Shown one piece after another: positions 58,331 through 64,000 of a stretch of DNA of 64,000 nucleotides. Origin of the DNA: Arenibacter nanhaiticus (GTDB taxonomy: Bacteria > Bacteroidota > Bacteroidia > Flavobacteriales > Flavobacteriaceae); NCBI RefSeq assembly GCF_900141935.1, contig NZ_FQYX01000011.1, positions 1 through 64,000 on the forward strand, given 5' to 3'. The notes below the pieces were generated by a model. That model was not told the origin of the DNA. It saw only the letters and a list, made by a program, of their open reading frames with translations, and did not search any database. Both the position numbers and the translations under genes were made by a program. Numbering within the stretch: position 1 is the first letter of the stretch; each line of letters begins with the position of its first letter.

Positions 58331-59056
58331 ATGATTGTAGAAGTATGTGCCAATTCCATAGAATCTGCCATAAATGCCCAAAGTGCTGGCGCTGATAGAA
58401 TTGAACTTTGTGCAGAACTGGCCGTAGGAGGGCTTACCCCCTCATCGGGGTTTCTGAAATTGGTAAAGGAATATATCAGCATCCCTGTCAATGTCCTTAT
58501 TAGACCAAGAAGTGGCGATTTTAGTTATTCGGACTATGAGTTCCAGATTATGAAAAACGATATTCAACGCTGTGTCGATATGGGGTTTAATGGGGTAGTT
58601 GCTGGAGTATTACAGCGCGATTGTACCTTGGATGTAGTTCGCACCCAGGAATTGGTCGATTTGGCGAAACCGTTGGAATTTACCTTCCACAGGGCTTTTG
58701 ATTGGGTGGCCGACCCTTGGGAGACTTTGGTGCAACTAGAATCTATGGGGGTCCAAACAATTTTGAGTTCGGGGCAGCAGCCTTCTAGTTTAAAAGGTAT
58801 TGATACTTTGATGCAATTACAGGAACAAGCTGCAAACTGTACTATTATGCCTGGTGGAGGTGTGCGTCCAAATAATGTGAACAATTTTAAATCGAAGGGG
58901 TTTAAAGCAATTCATTTGTCGGGGGTGCAATTCCAAAAAAACTTGGAAGTAGTCCCTGTAATACCTATGAGTAGCCCTGGCTTTTTAAAGGACGACGAAA
59001 TTCTGATCAGTAATTTAGATATTTTGAAAGAGGTAGTGCGGATTGTAAAAGAATAG
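58331..59056 (+). CDS. cutC: CutC-family copper homeostasis protein
   Basis: The protein of about 241 aa is a TIM barrel with IVEVCANSIESAINAQSAGA, DRIELCAELAVGGLTPS, IRPRSGDFSYSDYE and the conserved TFHRAFDW. ATG 58331 (MIVEVC) fits the family; the open frame extends 12 codons upstream into the shared promoter region. The copper role of bacterial CutC is disputed. Confidence 0.93.
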   Translation: MIVEVCANSIESAINAQSAGADRIELCAELAVGGLTPSSGFLKLVKEYISIPVNVLIRPRSGDFSYSDYEFQIMKNDIQRCVDMGFNGVVAGVLQRDCTLDVVRTQELVDLAKPLEFTFHRAFDWVADPWETLVQLESMGVQTILSSGQQPSSLKGIDTLMQLQEQAANCTIMPGGGVRPNNVNNFKSKGFKAIHLSGVQFQKNLEVVPVIPMSSPGFLKDDEILISNLDILKEVVRIVKE

Positions 59057-59105
59057 ACGGTGCTGTCATAAAATGAAATACCTTTAAACCTATTAAAATA
59101 AGCTT

Positions 59106-60335
59106 ATGTTGCGTTGGATAGTTTTCGTTGTCATTTACATAGTACTTGGAATATATACTCTACAGGCCTTACGGACCGCCTCTCGATTTCCGTGGGTATA
59201 TTATTTGTATATGTTGCTGTCGTTTTTGGTGTTGGGAAATTTTATTTACCAATTTACATGGGGCGATAACGAAGGGCGGGTGCTCAGTATCGCCAAAAGT
59301 TATTCCTTTGGTTTTTTATTGGCCATGCTTACCTTTAAGTTGATAACGATGGTATTCTTGTTTTCTGAGGATATGTTTAGGTTTCTTACTGCTGCCTACC
59401 ATAAAATTTTCGGAAAATCCAAGGAGTTTAGTTTTCCCGAACGTCGCAGAATTTTAAGTCTTATAGCGATGGGCATTGCTGCGCTGCCGTTCTCGGCCTT
59501 GTTGTACGGAATGTATAAGGGGAAGTATAATTTTAAGGTGTTGAAGTACGAATTGGAATTTGAGGATTTGCCAAACGCTTTTAATGGTTACCAAATAACT
59601 CAAATCTCGGATATACATAGTGGCAGTTTCGATAATAGGGAGAAAATTACTTATGCCATAGACCTTATTAACCGACAAAAAAGCGATCTGCTTGTTTTTA
59701 CAGGCGATATGGTTAATAATAAGGCAGAGGAAATGTATCCGTGGAAAGATCTTTTTGCTGGTTTGGAGGCCCAAGACGGCAAGTATTCCGTCTTGGGGAA
59801 CCACGATTATGGGGACTATGTGAATTGGGAGACCGATGCTGCGAAAAAAGAAAATCTTGAGGCTTTAAAAGCCTTGCAGAAAGATATAGGGTTTAATTTG
59901 TTGTTGAACGAAAGCCAGTACTTGCAAAAGGGCAACGATAAAATAGCACTTATCGGGGTGGAGAATTGGGGAAGAGGTGGATTTAAAAAGGCTGGGGACC
60001 TAGGGAAAGCTACGGCACAGATAGGTGAAAATGATTTTAAAATACTGATGAGCCACGATCCCTCGCATTGGGAAGATGTGGTCCTTCATGATAAACTGCA
60101 CTATCACCTTACCTTAAGTGGCCATACCCATGGGATGCAATTTGGTATAGAGATCCCTGGTTGGGTTAAATGGAGTCCGGCGAAGTGGCGCTATAAATAC
60201 TGGGCCGGAGTGTATGAGGAAAGGGGGCAGTTGATAAATGTTAACCGTGGTTTTGGGTTTTTGGGCTACCCTGGTCGGGTAGGGATATGGCCAGAGATAA
60301 CGGTGATTACCTTAAAAAAGAAGGCCTTGAGCTGA
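59106..60335 (+). CDS. Membrane-anchored metallophosphoesterase
   Basis: The 409-aa protein has three or four N-terminal membrane segments (about 1-150) and a calcineurin-like domain. That domain has ISDIHSGSFD, FTGDMVNN, VLGNHDYGDY, MSHDPSHW and SGHTHGMQFG, the complete set of metal ligands. The topology suggests a phosphoesterase acting near the membrane (YaeI/UDP-diacylglucosamine hydrolase-like class). Probably not the core LpxH, which lacks such a membrane part. Confidence 0.92.
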   Translation: MLRWIVFVVIYIVLGIYTLQALRTASRFPWVYYLYMLLSFLVLGNFIYQFTWGDNEGRVLSIAKSYSFGFLLAMLTFKLITMVFLFSEDMFRFLTAAYHKIFGKSKEFSFPERRRILSLIAMGIAALPFSALLYGMYKGKYNFKVLKYELEFEDLPNAFNGYQITQISDIHSGSFDNREKITYAIDLINRQKSDLLVFTGDMVNNKAEEMYPWKDLFAGLEAQDGKYSVLGNHDYGDYVNWETDAAKKENLEALKALQKDIGFNLLLNESQYLQKGNDKIALIGVENWGRGGFKKAGDLGKATAQIGENDFKILMSHDPSHWEDVVLHDKLHYHLTLSGHTHGMQFGIEIPGWVKWSPAKWRYKYWAGVYEERGQLINVNRGFGFLGYPGRVGIWPEITVITLKKKALS

Positions 60336-60424
60336 TTTTAATGTAGCTTTAGAAGCAAAAGACTGCGTTGGGTTAACCTTTTCGTATTTTTTCTTACTTT
60401 TGAGTATAACCAAACACATGGTAT

Positions 60425-60721
60425 ATGTCTAAATTTGGCGAATTAATAGATGTTAATGTTCCGGTGCTGTTAAATTTTTATGCGGAATGGAACGAACCCT
60501 CGACTTCAATGCATCCGGTTTTAAAGGATGTGGCAGCTGCTTTGGGCGATAAGGGCAAGGTTATAAAAATTGATGTGGATAAGAACAGAGAGCTTTCTAG
60601 GGCATTAAGGGTAAGTGGACTTCCGACGCTGATGATCTACAGGAAAGGGGAAATGGTTTGGCGCCAAAGTGGGGAACAGGATGCCAATACCCTGATTGGG
60701 ATCTTAAACGAATATATCTAA
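60425..60721 (+). CDS. Thioredoxin-fold protein without active-site cysteines
   Basis: The 98-aa protein has thioredoxin length and fold: VPVLLNFYAEWNEPSTSM, VIKIDVDKN, and cis-Pro67 in VSGLPTLMIYRKGEM. At the WCGPC position it reads W22-N-E-P-S26, so both redox cysteines are missing. It therefore cannot be a thiol oxidoreductase and may be a binding or chaperone-like subunit. It is downstream of the metallophosphoesterase by 89 bases. Confidence 0.85.
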   Translation: MSKFGELIDVNVPVLLNFYAEWNEPSTSMHPVLKDVAAALGDKGKVIKIDVDKNRELSRALRVSGLPTLMIYRKGEMVWRQSGEQDANTLIGILNEYI

Positions 60722-61248
60722 AAGTAGAATTCCCTTTGGTAGTATAGCGATAGTTTGTTGGTTTTTTCTTTGTGATAAAACCCAGCTGTTGTTATAAGGC
60801 TATCTTAATTCATTTTTTTTGCTAGTTGTAGAAGGCTATAATAGTACCTTATAAGAGTATCAGGTTTTTTTAAGATACTTTGTGAAGAAGACTATATAGT
60901 GCTTACTATAATGTTTACCTAAAATAAACCGGGTGCAAAACCTAGGTTTGATGGTTTGTGTATAAAATTTAGAGCCTCCATATTGGAAGGGATTTAAATT
61001 GGCTCCTCCTCCAAAACATCCTTGTGATTTTATTGATAAATGGGGTCGTAGGCTTTAGAATCGCTGCCATTACGGTTGATTCGGAAAAAGTAGGGCTATT
61101 TCTGTTGCTTGTTTCATTCTTTCCAAGGTTCTTCTTCTGTAAGAAATTTGATTATATCTGACTATGTATTCCTGTTTTGTATTAGTCCTTGTTCTAAATG
61201 ATAGAATGAATCAATGGTGTTGGTTTGTGTTCTTATAGGGGTTTTTCT
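60722..61248. other. Non-coding gap before repeat copy B
   Basis: No open frame has coding character. A minus-strand stretch near 61030-61150 reads PTFSESTVMAAIL among stops and may be a gene relic. I cannot identify it. Confidence 0.35.
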
Positions 61249-61329
61249 GCGTTAGGGACCGGGGCGGCATCCCCGCAGCGGAGCAAGGGATATAGCCAAG
61301 GGCCCGCCCGACGAAGGAGGGAACGCCCA
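61249..61329 (-). repeat. 81-bp GC-rich dispersed repeat, copy B
   Basis: Reverse complement of 50842-50922 with four substitutions, three in the middle (CCGCTG versus TTGCTT) and one near the end (CCCCGG versus CCGCGG). It lies between a pseudogene-like gap and a terminator. A plus-strand frame 61225-61407 across it is not a gene. Confidence 0.8.
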
Positions 61330-61356
61330 AATAATAACCTTTATAACCATAAAAAA

Positions 61357-61382
61357 ATCCCGAGCCATAGACCCGGGAATTT
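61357..61382 (-). terminator. Intrinsic terminator of the DUF2723 gene
   Basis: On the minus strand ATTCCCGGG and CTCGGGAT form a slightly bulged stem followed by seven T, 36 bases past the stop codon. Confidence 0.75.
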
Positions 61383-61417
61383 CTGTGTTACTTGTTTTGG
61401 TAAGTGAACTACTCTTT

Positions 61418-64000
61418 TTACTCGGGAATAGACTCCATTTTCATAGAATCTGGATTAGTAGCTGAGGGATCTATGTCATCTAAAGGACTGCTGCCGTAAA
61501 ACCGTTCAAATTTATTGACGTATTCGTTAAAAATAAGCGTTTCTTTTTCGGCAAGTTCCTTGTCCCTATTTCTAATCAAGATATCTATATTTCTGCTGTA
61601 CGCCTCTAAATCGGGGATAATTTCGCTTAAATTAAGCTGTTGTTCGTTAAAGGGTAAACCGGCATAATAATTTAATCTTTCTTGGTAAATAGTTTTAAGT
61701 TTATGGAAGAGGTCTCTAGCTTTTTGCGTTTCTCCAACTTTGTAATATCCATCTACAAAAGGCTCTACAAAGGTGTAGTAGCCATAATGCTCAACCGGCA
61801 AGTTTTTCATGGTAAGGTCAATGATGTCCTTTGCTTTTTCGATCTTGTTTTCATTGATCAAGGTTTCCGTAAGTCGGGCTAAATTGCCACGGAAAGACAA
61901 TCCTTGGATCCTGATCTGCGCATCGTGGTAAATATCTGGGCTTCCTGAATTTCCCCAATCCCATTTTTTAACAATATCGTACATTAAATCGCTGTCGATA
62001 CGGCCCATTTCATAGGCGCTCTGGTTTTTGGTTTTTATAGGAACCAATTTATATACCAAGCCATCTAACTGAAGGTAGTCCTTCATGTAGATATATTCGG
62101 CATTGTCAAAACTCCCGCCAGAGAAATAGATAGGACGTTTCCAGTCGTTGTTGGCCAATATATCTAACATTAAGATCCTGTTTTTTGGCAAGGCAGATTT
62201 AGGGAGGTCAATATCGATATAATCGACGATCAGGGCCGAGTCCTTTGCTTTTACCAAACCACTTTCAAGAACGTTTTTCTTGTTCACCGGAACCCTAATC
62301 TTATTGGTAGGGTAATACACTACATCTAAATTGCTTTCGGAGTACTGACTAAGATCGGCACCTTGTTTTTGAAGGATAGACCTGAATTTTGTTTGCTCCT
62401 TATCGCTGGCTACCCAGTTCATAAAGTCTTTAATATCCCATCGGTTTTCGGTAAGTCCGTTGTAATAAATAACGTCTCTAGATCCAAATCGGTACTTTTC
62501 ATGGGTCAGTTGCGATGGAATAGGCTCGCTTTCATAGGCTTGCATTTTCATCTGGTCTATATACCAATCCGTAGCAAAAAGGCTGGTATTGATAACCCTT
62601 ACATCGGTGCGGTAGCCTTCTATTTCTTGGGCATACCATAGCGGAAAGGTGTCATTGTCGCCTATGGTGAACAATATGGCGCCCGCGTTTTCTTGGGTAG
62701 ATCCTAAATAAGAGTGTGCCGTAGAAGTGGCGGTATACCTATTAGACCTGTCGTGGTCGTCCCAGTTTTGAAAGGCCAGGACTCCTGGAACGGCAAAAAG
62801 ACAAAGGACGGTAATTGCCGGGGCCAATATTTTTGGGTTGATTAATTTTCTGAATTCCTCAAAAAGTGCATACACGCCCAATCCTATCCAGATGGCGAAA
62901 ATATAAAAAGATCCTACCAGGGAATAATCGCGTTCCCTAGGTTGAAAAATGGCAGGGTTGGTATAAAACTGTATGGCGATACCGGTAAATATAAAAAAGA
63001 CAAAAAGGACCCAAAACTGTTTTGGGTTTTTACTGATCTGGAAAAATATACCAATGATGCCCAAGATAAGGGGTAAAAAGAAATAGGTATTTCTTCCTTT
63101 ATTGTTCTTAATGTCGCTAGGTAGGTTTTCTTGGCTCCCAAGGCGGGCACTGTCTATAAAGTTAATTCCGCTCAGCCAGTTACCGTGGTTGTCGTATCGG
63201 CCTTGGATATCGTCTTGCTTACCTACATAATTCCACATAAAATAGCGCCAGTACATATATCCGAACTGAAACTCGAACATATAGCGGATATTTTGGGCGA
63301 GGGTAGGGGGGGTAACGTCTATATATTCGCTAAATTCCCTTAAAAAACGCACATATTGCGCGGTATCTATTTCTCCTTTGGCATAGCCGTCTTTAAATTG
63401 GTTCACGGCATTCCTTAGTTCTTGGTTCCCTAGGTAGGACGATTTGATTTTAAAGGTCAAGGGATCAAAATACTTCATGTAATTTTCGGCATTCTGTTCG
63501 CTCCACAACCTTGGCAATAGGCCTACATGGTTTGGGTTAGGGCCTTGTAATGCATTTTTATAGTGGTTGACGATGATATACTTGCCTGTTTTTTCGTCCT
63601 GCTCATATTTAGGTTTCTCGTCCATTTCTTCTCCAGCAGGGGCAAAGGAGTTAGAGTAATAGGACCCGTAAAAAGGGCTTTCTACGCCAGGATATTGTTC
63701 TCTGTTGTAATAGGCTAATAAGGAACGGGCATCTGAAGGGTCGTTTTCGTTGATCACTACATTGGCATTGGCCCTGATAGGGAGCATGACCCATGTAGAA
63801 AATCCTAGGAAAAGGAACATTAAACACAGCACAATGGTGTTTGCTGTAAAATAATTGTTCTTGCGGGTATATTTCAATCCAAAATAAAAGGCTGCTATAA
63901 AAATTAGGCCCATTATGATGGTTCCCGAATTAAAGGGGAGTCCGATAGTATTTATAAAGAACACCTCGCTCCAACCAAAGGCTTTTAAAACATAGGTAAG
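61418..64000 (-). CDS. DUF2723-family membrane protein (glycosyltransferase-like), partial
   Basis: The open frame runs through the right edge (860 codons seen), reading YVLKAFGWSEVFFINTIGLP at the edge, so the start lies outside. It has many membrane segments, including IIMGLIFIAAFYFGLKY and FFLPLILGIIGIFF. A soluble part has ILFTIGDNDTFPLWYAQEIE and VRVINTSLFATDWYIDQMK, and a TPR-like C-terminus follows. DUF2723 proteins resemble protein O-mannosyltransferases. Bacteroidetes do O-glycosylate exported proteins, but an assigned role is inference. The ATG-like GTG at 63964 is not the true start. Confidence 0.85.
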   Translation of the reverse strand, partial: LTYVLKAFGWSEVFFINTIGLPFNSGTIIMGLIFIAAFYFGLKYTRKNNYFTANTIVLCLMFLFLGFSTWVMLPIRANANVVINENDPSDARSLLAYYNREQYPGVESPFYGSYYSNSFAPAGEEMDEKPKYEQDEKTGKYIIVNHYKNALQGPNPNHVGLLPRLWSEQNAENYMKYFDPLTFKIKSSYLGNQELRNAVNQFKDGYAKGEIDTAQYVRFLREFSEYIDVTPPTLAQNIRYMFEFQFGYMYWRYFMWNYVGKQDDIQGRYDNHGNWLSGINFIDSARLGSQENLPSDIKNNKGRNTYFFLPLILGIIGIFFQISKNPKQFWVLFVFFIFTGIAIQFYTNPAIFQPRERDYSLVGSFYIFAIWIGLGVYALFEEFRKLINPKILAPAITVLCLFAVPGVLAFQNWDDHDRSNRYTATSTAHSYLGSTQENAGAILFTIGDNDTFPLWYAQEIEGYRTDVRVINTSLFATDWYIDQMKMQAYESEPIPSQLTHEKYRFGSRDVIYYNGLTENRWDIKDFMNWVASDKEQTKFRSILQKQGADLSQYSESNLDVVYYPTNKIRVPVNKKNVLESGLVKAKDSALIVDYIDIDLPKSALPKNRILMLDILANNDWKRPIYFSGGSFDNAEYIYMKDYLQLDGLVYKLVPIKTKNQSAYEMGRIDSDLMYDIVKKWDWGNSGSPDIYHDAQIRIQGLSFRGNLARLTETLINENKIEKAKDIIDLTMKNLPVEHYGYYTFVEPFVDGYYKVGETQKARDLFHKLKTIYQERLNYYAGLPFNEQQLNLSEIIPDLEAYSRNIDILIRNRDKELAEKETLIFNEYVNKFERFYGSSPLDDIDPSATNPDSMKMESIPE

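Noticed and set aside
61225-61407. Open frame across repeat copy B
   Set aside because: Same reason; it runs into the terminator of the DUF2723 gene.

Overview
The window reads as a chromosomal segment of a Flavobacteriaceae-type Bacteroidetes bacterium (family-level inference). The signs are low GC with TAnnTTTG-type promoter elements, little Shine-Dalgarno use, an ECF sigma/FecR/SusC/SusD transport locus, the ExbB-ExbD-ExbD arrangement, the rplM-rpsI and rpsB-tsf and pyrH-frr blocks, and several lipoproteins typical of this phylum. I cannot name genus or species from the sequence alone.

Left part, about 1-26.9 kb, is accessory and partly decayed. It opens with remnants of two insertion sequences (ISAon1-type on the minus strand, IS3-type on the plus strand). 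Next come a class II Fic AMP-transferase preceded by a series of palindromes, and an AbiE-like (type IV) toxin-antitoxin pair behind a perfect 7-4-7 operator-like palindrome. A stand-alone SWIM zinc-finger protein follows, flanked by two diverged copies of the same 128-bp tyrosine-integrase 3' end. After a leucine-rich-repeat lipoprotein lies an ECF sigma factor, FecR anti-sigma, SusC, SusD and small lipoprotein cluster. It is followed by a secreted LamG plus endonuclease/exonuclease/phosphatase (EEP) enzyme, which suggests uptake of a phosphodiester-containing substrate. The rest of this part holds an IS110 pseudogene, katG with an operator-like palindrome, a GNAT acetyltransferase pseudogene, a second-type tyrosyl-tRNA synthetase directly behind an intrinsic terminator, a lipoprotein pseudogene and two small membrane-protein genes.

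Right part, about 27-64 kb, is mostly core genome. It carries envelope sugar genes (waaA, a DegT/DnrJ aminotransferase, galE) and the 2-oxoglutarate dehydrogenase E1/E2 genes (sucA, sucB). These are followed by a retropepsin-like protease, tatD, ansA, tRNA-Ser(GGA), and an ExbB/membrane protein/ExbD/ExbD energy-transduction operon probably serving TonB receptors such as the SusC in this window. Beyond lie an outer-membrane beta-barrel gene, a PAP2-like membrane protein translationally coupled to rpoN, asnS, an RND/MMPL transporter, frr-pyrH, tsf-rpsB, rpsI-rplM and polA. The window ends with a Tat-exported glycosylasparaginase-family enzyme, cutC, a membrane metallophosphoesterase, a thioredoxin-fold protein lacking its cysteines, and a DUF2723 membrane protein cut by the right edge.

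The core half is interrupted by a decayed M61 peptidase gene and by two nearly identical 81-bp GC-rich repeats in opposite orientation 10.3 kb apart. Pseudogenes with single in-frame stops are unusually frequent (two IS remnants, integrase, GNAT, lipoprotein, M61), concentrated in the accessory segments.
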